Assembly (NCBI GenBank): GCA_030598905.1
Contig: JAUVPA010000101.1
Location: forward strand, 1 to 6,307
DNA: 6,307 nt
Direction of reading: 5' to 3'
DNA from: Acidimicrobiia bacterium
GTDB lineage: Bacteria; Actinomycetota; Acidimicrobiia; Spongiisociales; UBA5794
Position numbers and translations under genes: made by a program. Below, piece after piece: positions 1 to 5,283 of this stretch. The notes beneath the pieces are model-generated. The model was not told the DNA's origin and did not search any database. It saw only the letters and a program-made list of their open reading frames with translations. Position 1 is the first letter of the stretch; the number at the start of each line of letters is the position of its first letter.

Positions 1-41
1 AGGCGACGAGTCCGTCTGAGAACACTGATTCGATAATCACC

Positions 42-71
42 GAAGGGCGGGGCTTACGGGCCCCGCCCTTC
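42..71. terminator. Strong GC-rich hairpin, probable terminator
   Basis: A perfect 12-bp inverted repeat (GAAGGGCGGGGC at 42-53, its complement at 60-71) encloses a six-base loop. Neither side has a T tract, so it is not a classical intrinsic terminator. Stable hairpins without U tracts are often proposed as terminators or 3'-end stabilisers in high-GC actinobacteria. It lies about 120 bp past the stop of the minus-strand MFS gene, and it could equally end a plus-strand gene lying to the left of the window. The direction of use cannot be decided from sequence. Confidence 0.6.
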
Positions 72-92
72 TCGTAGTCGGAGATCGGTAGT

Positions 93-121
93 TCGGAAGT
101 CGGACACGCGCTGCCGCGCCT
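93..121 (-). repeat. Dispersed repeat copy A (matches 3315-3343)
   Basis: Read on the minus strand, these 29 bases match the plus-strand sequence at 3315-3343 at 25 of 29 positions by my hand alignment. The shared core is GCGCGT, one variable base, then TCCGACT. Further partial similarity (CCGGCGC) lies just upstream in both copies. Around copy A there are short repeats of a GTAGTCGG-like word (about 75-102). This suggests a small intergenic repeat family, but GC-rich sequence inflates chance matches. Confidence 0.4.
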
Positions 122-134
122 CTCGCGATGCGCC

Positions 135-191
135 GGTAGCGCCGCACAGCGGCGCGCGTATGAAGGGGTAGCGCCGCCACAGCGGCGCGCG
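135..191. repeat. Tandem pair of GC-rich hairpin repeats
   Basis: The unit GGTAGCGCCGC(C)ACAGCGGCGCGCG occurs twice, at 135-158 and 167-191, with a 32-base period. The copies differ by a single inserted C in the loop. Each unit folds into a perfect 7-bp stem (GCGCCGC/GCGGCGC: 139-145 with 149-155, and 171-177 with 182-188) with a loop of three or four bases. The second hairpin begins about five bases after the MFS stop codon on the minus strand, so it may act in 3'-end formation or mRNA protection. The arrangement resembles REP/palindromic-unit elements; a named family cannot be assigned. Confidence 0.7.
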
Positions 192-193
192 GA

Positions 194-1807
194 TCAATGG
201 AGTCGTATTTCTCTGTGGACGGTGAATCCGGGGAGGTCGGGGCCAGCCGCGGCAACGAGAGCTTCGTGAATGGCTTTGTCATCCACGGTCGAGCGTTGCG
301 GGAGGCGTCGATACTCGGACCAGGTAGCCATGGTGAACGACTCGACCATGTGCCCGGGGCGTTCAACGTTCTCCACGAGATGAAAGCTGAGAGCCCCCTG
401 TCGCTTGAGCGCCCGGCGAACGGGCTGCATGGCGGCGATGAACTCGTCCCTTCGTTCGGGTTCTATGTCCCAATCCACCGTGAGAAGAATCGGTCCGTCC
501 TCGTCGTGCACCGACGTGACCGTAGGAGGATCGGGGATGAGCTGGGCTGTCTCGGTATCGACATCCATATATCGGCTGAGCGGCAAGAGCGTCACGAGAA
601 GTGCGCTGCCGGCCATGACGACACCGGCCGAAACGAGTGCAGTACTGAGGCTCGTCTCTTGAGCGACGGAACCCCACACAAACGCCCCCAGTGCGAAGGA
701 ACCCTGCAAAGTGAGTAGATAGACGGCCACGCCGCGTCCCCTGATCCACGCCGGCAGAACAACTTGGAGCACCGTCATGACCGTGGAGATCATTGCGAGT
801 GTTGCCGCGCCGCCGACAACGAGAACCGCGAGAACCAGAGTGATGTTGGTGGTTGTCGCCAACGTGACGAATACGCCGGCTTCGATGAGCATCGACCCGA
901 GAACGATGCCGTCGGGACCGATCCGACGCCGAACCCGAGGCATGGCGAGGAGGGCGAGGACGGCACCTACGCCGCCGGCACCGGAGAGAAGACCAAACAA
1001 CGCGGGACCGGCGTCGAGTCGAAAACGGGCAACCGCGGGTAGCAATGCGACCAACGCGGTCCCGGCGAATGCGAACGGAATGACCTTGCCGATGACCACC
1101 TTGATCGGCCGGTCGTATCGCACGTATTGGAGGCCAATGCGAACGGCCGAGGCGAGGTGCTCGGCTGGTAGGCCAGTGTGAGGCGCGGGGCTCCACACCC
1201 TGAGTGCAAAGAGGCCTGCGACGAGCACGACGACATCGAGGACGAAGACAGCGGTGGGTCCGGTGGCCGCGATGACGAAGCCGGCCAAGGCCGGACCGAG
1301 GGCCATCGCAGCGCTGATCCCAGCGGAGCTCAGCGTCATCGCGCCCGCAAGTTCAGAACGCGGAACGAGCCCAGGAATGATCGCGATCCACGACGGTGCC
1401 GCCAGTGCGGTGAAGATCCCGAGCGCCGCCGTCAGGCCAAGCACAGAGACCGACGTGTGAGCATCAGCAGCCGACAGCAGCGCAAACGCGCCGGCAACGA
1501 GAACCGAACCGACTTGAGCTACCACGATGATGCGCTTGCGGCTGACGATGTCGGCAAGCGCGCCGGCGAGGAGAGCAAGGAGAAAGGCGGGAAGTGCCAG
1601 CGCGATTTGGAGCGAGGCAACAATTGCCGGCGAATCCGTGATGTCGGTGAGAACCCACGCACCCGCCAGACCATTCATGAACACGGCCAGTTGCGTGAAC
1701 AGACCGGTGAGAAGCAGAACGGTGAAGAGGCGACTCTTGAGCGGCGACCACGTGCTCCCGCCCGAGGCTTCCTGCGCTGGCGCGTTATTCGGAGTCCGGT
1801 CTGCCAT
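194..1807 (-). CDS. MFS exporter with C-terminal monooxygenase-like domain
   Basis: This 537-residue membrane protein has the length and layout of the MFS_3 (DUF894, EntS-like) family of drug/siderophore exporters. Residues 1-22 form a polar N-terminus. About 25-412 contain the hydrophobic segments of a 12-helix transporter, with MFS motif A (GALADIVSRKR, 82-92) in the TM2-TM3 loop and a basic loop (PRVRRRIGPD, 290-299) at the equivalent place in the second half. Residues about 438-537 form a soluble domain (LLTVDWDIEPERRDEF... GALSFHLVEN... ESFTMATWSEY) resembling the antibiotic-biosynthesis-monooxygenase fold found at the C-terminus of this family. The ATG start has a GGAAGA Shine-Dalgarno-like sequence five bases upstream. 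It lies 35 bp behind the nmrA-like gene on the same strand, so the two are probably co-transcribed under the MarR regulator. Likely role: proton-driven export of a small toxic compound; the substrate cannot be read from sequence. Confidence 0.9.
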   Translation of the reverse strand: MADRTPNNAPAQEASGGSTWSPLKSRLFTVLLLTGLFTQLAVFMNGLAGAWVLTDITDSPAIVASLQIALALPAFLLALLAGALADIVSRKRIIVVAQVGSVLVAGAFALLSAADAHTSVSVLGLTAALGIFTALAAPSWIAIIPGLVPRSELAGAMTLSSAGISAAMALGPALAGFVIAATGPTAVFVLDVVVLVAGLFALRVWSPAPHTGLPAEHLASAVRIGLQYVRYDRPIKVVIGKVIPFAFAGTALVALLPAVARFRLDAGPALFGLLSGAGGVGAVLALLAMPRVRRRIGPDGIVLGSMLIEAGVFVTLATTTNITLVLAVLVVGGAATLAMISTVMTVLQVVLPAWIRGRGVAVYLLTLQGSFALGAFVWGSVAQETSLSTALVSAGVVMAGSALLVTLLPLSRYMDVDTETAQLIPDPPTVTSVHDEDGPILLTVDWDIEPERRDEFIAAMQPVRRALKRQGALSFHLVENVERPGHMVESFTMATWSEYRRLPQRSTVDDKAIHEALVAAAGPDLPGFTVHREIRLH

Positions 1808-1842
1808 CAGATTCTTCCAAGCACCCTACGCGAGAGGCTCGC

Positions 1843-2745
1843 TCACGATTGGGTGTCAGTGAGCGTCCCAGCCGGCATGTTGGCGCTAGCCCACGTGGCG
1901 AAGTTGGTGAATGGCTTGGTCGTTGCCTTGTTGGCGCGGGCGATCTTCTCATCCGCTTCGGGTCCGAAGTATGTGTAATCCTCGAAGTACCCGAACATGT
2001 CGCGGATCCCCCACGGATCCTCAGACGTCTGCGAATACGTCAGGTGATGGCCTTGTGCGTTCAGCGTGGAAACGATGTCATCCCAGCTCAGGAGATCGCC
2101 TGCGAGCGAGAGATACTGCCCGCCGCCCACTGCGTCGCGATTTTCGAACGCACCGGAAACGAGATTCCCCAATTCGTTGATGTCACCCATGTGCATGCCA
2201 CGAGCATCAGCTCGCATTGGCTGTGACCACGTTGGGGTTCCATCGTCTCCAGGTTGTGCCACATACAGAGGCCCGATCAGGTTCTGGTAATAGAAAGGCG
2301 GCTCAACGAACGTGAACCAATCGAACCCGGCGCCGGCCACAACCTCATTCACTTTGGCTTTGTTCGAGAAGTGCGAAACGGTGTAGGTGCCCCCGGCAAT
2401 CTTCGCGACATCAGGCAGAGTCGACCAGATGAAGTGCTCGACACCGGCAGCCTTGGCGGCTTCAACGGCTGCGGTGCCCTGAGCAACCTCGTCGACGTCG
2501 GGTCCTCCAAACGAGTTGGTGTTGGCGAAGACGCCGTAGGCACCGTCGAACGCCCCTGGCAACGTCTCCATCTTGGTCAGGTCCGCTTCGACAACCTCTG
2601 CGGCGAGCCCCTCGGCTTTGTCGGGATTGCGGGTCAGCGCTCGCACTGCGAACTCTCCGCGCTCCTGGAGAGCACTGACAACGCCGCCTCCCTGTGCTCC
2701 CGTCGCTCCGATGACAGCGATGATCTTCCTGGCGTGTGTGGTCAT
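1843..2745 (-). CDS. NmrA/HSCARG-type NAD(P)-binding protein
   Basis: This 300-residue cytoplasmic protein of the NmrA-like atypical short-chain dehydrogenase family has the usual length. The N-terminal Rossmann motif is G13-x-x-G16-x-x-G19 (VIGATGAQGG), followed by ALTRNPDKA with R39, a position often linked to NADP(H) preference. Acidic ADL (54-56), HFIWSTLPD (104-112) and HFSNKAKV (125-132) follow; K129 aligns with the Lys of the HFDGK motif of human HSCARG/NMRAL1. Known members are redox/NADP sensors or NAD(P)H-dependent reductases such as quinone reductases; which applies here is not decidable. The ATG start is preceded by AGAAGGA three bases upstream. A sigma70-like promoter with operator palindromes lies just upstream, and the MFS exporter follows 35 bp downstream. 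A 7-bp inverted repeat (1840-1846 with 1859-1865) straddles the stop codon. Confidence 0.9.
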   Translation of the reverse strand: MTTHARKIIAVIGATGAQGGGVVSALQERGEFAVRALTRNPDKAEGLAAEVVEADLTKMETLPGAFDGAYGVFANTNSFGGPDVDEVAQGTAAVEAAKAAGVEHFIWSTLPDVAKIAGGTYTVSHFSNKAKVNEVVAGAGFDWFTFVEPPFYYQNLIGPLYVAQPGDDGTPTWSQPMRADARGMHMGDINELGNLVSGAFENRDAVGGGQYLSLAGDLLSWDDIVSTLNAQGHHLTYSQTSEDPWGIRDMFGYFEDYTYFGPEADEKIARANKATTKPFTNFATWASANMPAGTLTDTQS

Positions 2746-2759
2746 TCGTCCTTCTCACT

Positions 2760-2798
2760 TAGTTGCCTGAGCAACCAATCTAATTGCGTAGACAATTA
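2760..2798. promoter_or_regulatory. Two tandem MarR-operator-like palindromes
   Basis: Two sites fit TARTTG-N6-CAAYYA. Site 1 is TAGTTG-CCTGAG-CAACCA (2760-2777). Site 2 is TAATTG-CGTAGA-CAATTA (2781-2798), with perfect 6-bp arms. Their centres are 21 bp apart, two helical turns, so two dimers would bind the same face of DNA. A third, overlapping perfect palindrome, GACAATTATTGTC (2791-2803), runs into the -35 box. MarR-family dimers commonly bind TTGC/GCAA-type palindromes in divergent promoters like this one. The adjacent marR gene is the probable source of the ligand-responsive repressor; this assignment is inference. Confidence 0.65.
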
Positions 2799-2805
2799 TT
2801 GTCAA
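2777..2805 (-). promoter_or_regulatory. Sigma70-type promoter of the nmrA-MFS operon
   Basis: On the minus strand a perfect TTGACA -35 (2800-2805) is followed by a 17-base spacer and a TAGATT -10 (2777-2782; four of six matches to TATAAT). Transcription would start near 2770, about 25 bases before the nmrA-like ATG. One operator-like palindrome occupies the spacer and another covers the expected start site, the geometry of a repressible promoter. Confidence 0.7.
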
Positions 2806-2817
2806 GGACGGTAACCT
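2789..2817 (+). promoter_or_regulatory. Possible promoter of the marR gene
   Basis: TAGACA (2789-2794; five of six to TTGACA) is followed by a 17-base spacer and TAACCT (2812-2817; three of six, but keeping the first, second and last bases of the -10). The start would fall near 2824, giving a very short leader that just includes the GGAGG ribosome site. The -35 overlaps operator site 2, which would give autorepression. The match is modest. Confidence 0.35.
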
Positions 2818-2836
2818 CGACTCCGGAGGTGGCGCC

Positions 2837-3358
2837 GTGACCAACGACCAACTCGATCTCGAGACGATTCTTCGACCCTCTGGATCGCTTCTTCAGGCAT
2901 CAACAGCACTCGGCCGTGCCCTGGAGGAGAGCGCCGTGACGGACGCTGGTCGCGACCCCACCACCCTCGATCTGTTGGTACGACTGCGGCTCTCTCCCGA
3001 GCGAGAGCTTCGAGGTGTCGACTTGTGCCGGCAGCTCCTCAAGAGCCCCGGTTACGTGTCGCGGATCATCGACCGGGCGGAAGGCGAGGGGTTCGTGCAG
3101 CGCCGTCCCGACCCCGAGGATCGCCGCGCCCAGCGCGTCACACTCACAGAAGCTGGCGAAGCCGCGGTCGACGCGTACATTCCACACTTGGTGCGCGTTC
3201 TCAACGCGGCGATCTACGACACGCTGGAAGCCGACGAGATCGAAACCCTGATCGACCTGCTTTCTCGCATCGCCGCTTCGGCCCATTCAGTCCTTTCAAC
3301 CGTCCGGCGCGGCGAGGCGCGCCGGCGCGTATCCGACTACCGACCGGCTATTGACTGA
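2837..3358 (+). CDS. MarR-family transcriptional regulator
   Basis: This 173-residue cytoplasmic DNA-binding protein has the usual MarR winged-helix layout. N-terminal helices (about 8-36) are for dimerisation. The helix-turn-helix runs about 58-80 (LRGVDLCRQLLKSPGYVSRIIDR, given here as helix 61-68 and recognition helix 70-80). The wing is the family signature RPDPEDRRAQRVTLT (90-104) ending in EAG, and C-terminal dimer helices follow to about 155. The GTG start is fixed by GGAGG at 2825-2829, seven bases upstream. The gene is divergent from the nmrA-MFS operon across 91 bp that carries paired palindromes, so it is probably a ligand-relieved repressor of that operon and of itself. The last ~15 codons (basic RRGEARRRVSDYRPAID) lie in a repeat-like sequence also found near the left edge and overlap the hisA 3' end, so this tail is likely an acquired extension. 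The ligand is unknown. Confidence 0.92.
   Translation: MTNDQLDLETILRPSGSLLQASTALGRALEESAVTDAGRDPTTLDLLVRLRLSPERELRGVDLCRQLLKSPGYVSRIIDRAEGEGFVQRRPDPEDRRAQRVTLTEAGEAAVDAYIPHLVRVLNAAIYDTLEADEIETLIDLLSRIAASAHSVLSTVRRGEARRRVSDYRPAID
3315..3343 (+). repeat. Dispersed repeat copy B inside marR/hisA 3' ends
   Basis: Counterpart of the minus-strand sequence at 93-121 (25 of 29 identical by hand alignment). This copy encodes part of the MarR C-terminal tail on the plus strand and supplies the hisA stop codon (3337-3339, minus strand). It may mark an insertion of an intergenic repeat between two convergent genes that created their 22-bp overlap. Confidence is limited by the GC-rich composition. Confidence 0.4.
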
Positions 3359-4053
3359 GCATCCTCGAAGCTGAACGCTCCCTCCAACAGCGCTCTGCCG
3401 ATCACCACGGCATCGGCTCCGGCTGCCGCAACGGCCGTGAGGTCCTCGAGTCGCCCCACACCCCCCGAGGCAATGATCTCCACATCGGGTGCCTGCGTAC
3501 GAACGGAGCTCAGAAGCTCCACGTCCGGCCCGCCCATCGTCCCGTCGGTTTCGATCCCGGTGACGAGCAGCGAACCGACGCCTGCCTGCACGGAATCGCC
3601 GACCACAGCTTGATAGTCGCGGCCTTCGTCAAGCCACCCAGAGCCGCGGGCCGCGCCATGGCGCACGTCGACGGCCACGACCACGCGATCACCTCCGAGC
3701 TCGGCGACGAGACGGCTCAGCAGCGCCGGCTGCGACACCGCCATGCTGCCGATGACCACGCGCCCGACGCCCGTGGCGAGAACACGCCCGGCCGTGGCGA
3801 TGGTTCGAATACCGCCCCCAAGCTGGACTTCGAGACCAAGGGAGGCGACCGCCTGGCACAGCGCCACGTCGACATCACCTGAACGGGCACCTTCCAGGTC
3901 GACAACATGGATGCGACGTGCACCTTGATCTCGATAACGACTAGCCCAGTCTTCGACCCTTCCTGCGAAGCGCGTTGTCTCATCGAAGCTGCCCCGTAGG
4001 AGTCTGACGACTCCCCCATCGAGAACATCGAGGGCGGGAATCACCGTCAACAC
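3337..4053 (-). CDS. hisA: HisA, ProFAR isomerase
   Basis: This is 1-(5-phosphoribosyl)-5-[(5-phosphoribosylamino)methylideneamino]imidazole-4-carboxamide isomerase, the fourth step of histidine synthesis, a cytoplasmic (beta/alpha)8 barrel. At 238 residues it is family-typical. IPALD carries the catalytic D9, the VDVR segment the acid D129, and VTGIETDGT holds T165 (equivalent to T164 of Thermotoga HisA) and DGT. Phosphate loops are GGGIR (79-83), ASGGV (195-199) and IGRAL (218-222). The residue after T165 is Gly where Asp/Glu is usual. I chose the GTG at 4053 because AGGGAG (4062-4067) is eight bases upstream and the product then starts MLTVIPALD like other HisA. A GTG at 4062 (241 residues) is also open but overlaps that Shine-Dalgarno site. 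The gene is divergent from yerC-hisGD and overlaps marR by 22 bp at its end. Bifunctional PriA activity cannot be excluded, but the sequence reads as ordinary HisA. Confidence 0.95.
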   Translation of the reverse strand: MLTVIPALDVLDGGVVRLLRGSFDETTRFAGRVEDWASRYRDQGARRIHVVDLEGARSGDVDVALCQAVASLGLEVQLGGGIRTIATAGRVLATGVGRVVIGSMAVSQPALLSRLVAELGGDRVVVAVDVRHGAARGSGWLDEGRDYQAVVGDSVQAGVGSLLVTGIETDGTMGGPDVELLSSVRTQAPDVEIIASGGVGRLEDLTAVAAAGADAVVIGRALLEGAFSFEDAQSIAGR

Positions 4054-4062
4054 CGATACCAC

Positions 4063-4114
4063 TCCCTGTCATAGTGTGATAATGTACTAATACACGCTAG
4101 CAGGATCACAGACC
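4063..4114. promoter_or_regulatory. Divergent hisA / yerC-hisGD control region
   Basis: This short AT-rich island sits in GC-rich surroundings. On the plus strand an extended -10, TGTGATAAT (4075-4083; hexamer GATAAT, five of six), could start yerC near 4090 without a good -35; AGGA (4102-4105) is the yerC ribosome site. On the minus strand TACATT (4081-4086) with a weak GTGATC -35 (4104-4109) could serve hisA. The palindrome TGTA-CTAA-TACA (4083-4094), with outer symmetry GTGT (4074-4077)/ACAC (4092-4095), overlaps both -10 regions and is a candidate operator. It weakly recalls the GTACTAGT half-site of E. coli TrpR operators. No attenuator or T-box fits in so short a leader. Confidence 0.45.
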
Positions 4115-4432
4115 ATGACTCAGCGCTCGACGACCGACGACTGGCGCAACAGAGACACGAAAGCACTCTTTGAAGCCGTGTTGTCGCTCGACAACGTCGA
4201 TGAAGCCGCCCGGTTCTTTCGCGATCTCTGCACACGCCACGAACTCGAAGAGCTCGCCGCACGATGGACGGTTGTCCGGCTCCTCACGGAGGGCCACTCC
4301 TATCGGGCAATCCACGACATGAGTGGCGTTTCGACGGCAACGATCACACGCATCAACGAGTGGCTCCGTCACGGCACCGGTGGATACGCCGAGACTCTCC
4401 AGCGGCTCGGATTGGCTGAGGCCCCACAATGA
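4115..4432 (+). CDS. yerC: TrpR/YerC-family helix-turn-helix protein
   Basis: This 105-residue protein belongs to the YerC/YecD branch of the TrpR superfamily and has the typical length. It shows the family's all-helical pattern: KALFEAVLSLDNVDEAARFF (16-35), then DLCTRHELEELAARW (37-51) and VVRLLTEGHSYRAIHDMSGV. The TrpR-like helix-turn-helix is about 62-84, with recognition segment SGVSTATITRINEWL. It lacks the obvious context of tryptophan genes; the 4-bp ATGA overlap with hisG instead ties it translationally to histidine synthesis. AGGA lies nine bases before the ATG. It is probably a DNA-binding regulator of the his genes. The effector (histidine, ATP/PRPP or other) and operator are unknown, and a TGTACTAATACA palindrome in its own promoter region is a candidate target. 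Confidence 0.9.
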   Translation: MTQRSTTDDWRNRDTKALFEAVLSLDNVDEAARFFRDLCTRHELEELAARWTVVRLLTEGHSYRAIHDMSGVSTATITRINEWLRHGTGGYAETLQRLGLAEAPQ

Positions 4433-5283
4433 GCAACAGCCTCCGCATCGCAGTGCCCAACAAGGGCCGGTTGGAAGAGCCGTCCGCGGCACTTCTTCGC
4501 CAGGCAGGGCTCCGCTTTGAGCGAACCGAACGCAGCCTCGCCGTACCCGTTGCCCATTCCTCGATCGAGCTTCTCTTCGTGCGCACAGAAGACGTCGTCG
4601 AGTTGGTGACAGATGGCGTTGCGGGTCTCGGCATCACCGGTCTCGACCTCGTCGAAGAGTCTGGTCTGGAGCCGGTCGTCGAGGCCGAGCTCGGATTCGG
4701 ACGGTGCCGGCTGGCCGCGGCCGTCCCCGAGGGATCGGATGCACTGGGCCTGGCGGACTTCGACGGCCTCCGCGTCGCCACCTCACACCCGAACGTCGTC
4801 TCTCGTTTCTTCGCCGACAAGGGCATCGCGATCACGACAGTCGCCTTGCGCGGCTCCGTCGAGGTCGCACCGAAACTGGACGTGGCAGACGCCGTTGTCG
4901 ACCTGGTCTCGACGGGAAGCACGATGCTCGTCAACGGCCTTCGTCCGATCGTCACGCTGCTCGAATCCCAGGCCGTCCTCGTGGCCGGGCCGGGGGGACC
5001 CTCGACCGACCTGGCCAAGACGGTGGCGACGATGGTCCGTTCGGTGGTCGTCGCACGGAAGAAACGCTACGTGCTCATGAACGCACCGCATAGCTCAGTC
5101 GTCGAGATCGAGGACATCATCCCCGGCGTTGAGTCCCCGACGGTCGTGCCCCTCGCTCATGACGGCATGGTTGCCATCCACTCGGTGGTCGACACGGACG
5201 AGGTGTGGCAGGTGCTCCCCCGGCTCGAGCAAGCGGGAGCGTCGGGCATCCTGGTCCTGCCGATCGAACAGATGCTTAGCTGA
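4429..5283 (+). CDS. hisG: HisG, ATP phosphoribosyltransferase (long form)
   Basis: It catalyses the first, committed step of histidine synthesis, joining ATP and PRPP to N1-(5-phosphoribosyl)-ATP. At 284 residues it is the long, homohexameric form with its own regulatory domain, so no HisZ subunit is needed. RIAVPNKGRL (6-15) is the N-terminal signature. G66-D73 (GLGITGLD) and the PRPP-binding loop DAVVDLVSTGST (154-165) mark the periplasmic-binding-protein-like catalytic domain. Residues about 208-284 form the ACT-like/PII-like C-terminal domain (HisG_C) that in this class binds histidine for feedback inhibition. The ATG overlaps the yerC stop (ATGA), and the gene's TGA overlaps the hisD ATG (TGATG), so it depends on translational coupling within the yerC-hisG-hisD operon. 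No disruption is seen. Confidence 0.97.
   Translation: MSNSLRIAVPNKGRLEEPSAALLRQAGLRFERTERSLAVPVAHSSIELLFVRTEDVVELVTDGVAGLGITGLDLVEESGLEPVVEAELGFGRCRLAAAVPEGSDALGLADFDGLRVATSHPNVVSRFFADKGIAITTVALRGSVEVAPKLDVADAVVDLVSTGSTMLVNGLRPIVTLLESQAVLVAGPGGPSTDLAKTVATMVRSVVVARKKRYVLMNAPHSSVVEIEDIIPGVESPTVVPLAHDGMVAIHSVVDTDEVWQVLPRLEQAGASGILVLPIEQMLS

Noticed and set aside
1..36. Tail of an upstream plus-strand gene
   Set aside because: Two frames end in this stretch (a TGA at about 17-19, a TAA at 34-36) ahead of the 42-71 hairpin, which would suit a gene end, but a few codons are too little to support a call.
135..191. CRISPR array
   Set aside because: There are only two units, self-complementary, with a spacer-like gap of eight bases and no cas genes; it fits a palindromic intergenic repeat better.
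37..366. Minus-strand frame spanning the MFS 3' end and the repeats
   Set aside because: It runs through the hairpin repeats and overlaps the MFS gene out of frame, with an Arg/Pro-rich product; no coding signal.
1178..1978. A long plus-strand open frame (266 codons) opposite the MFS gene
   Set aside because: It is antisense to a clear transporter, its product is Arg/Glu/Gly-rich and hydrophilic without domains, and it arises from GC-rich codon structure of the real gene.
3337..4053. Bifunctional PriA (HisA/TrpF) of actinobacteria
   Set aside because: The N-terminus and active-site segments read like standard HisA. Whether a separate trpF exists in the genome cannot be seen, so I kept hisA.
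4353..5018. A 221-codon minus-strand frame opposite hisG
   Set aside because: The product is low-complexity Ser/Thr/Arg-rich, with no family resemblance, opposite an unmistakable hisG; it is a shadow frame.
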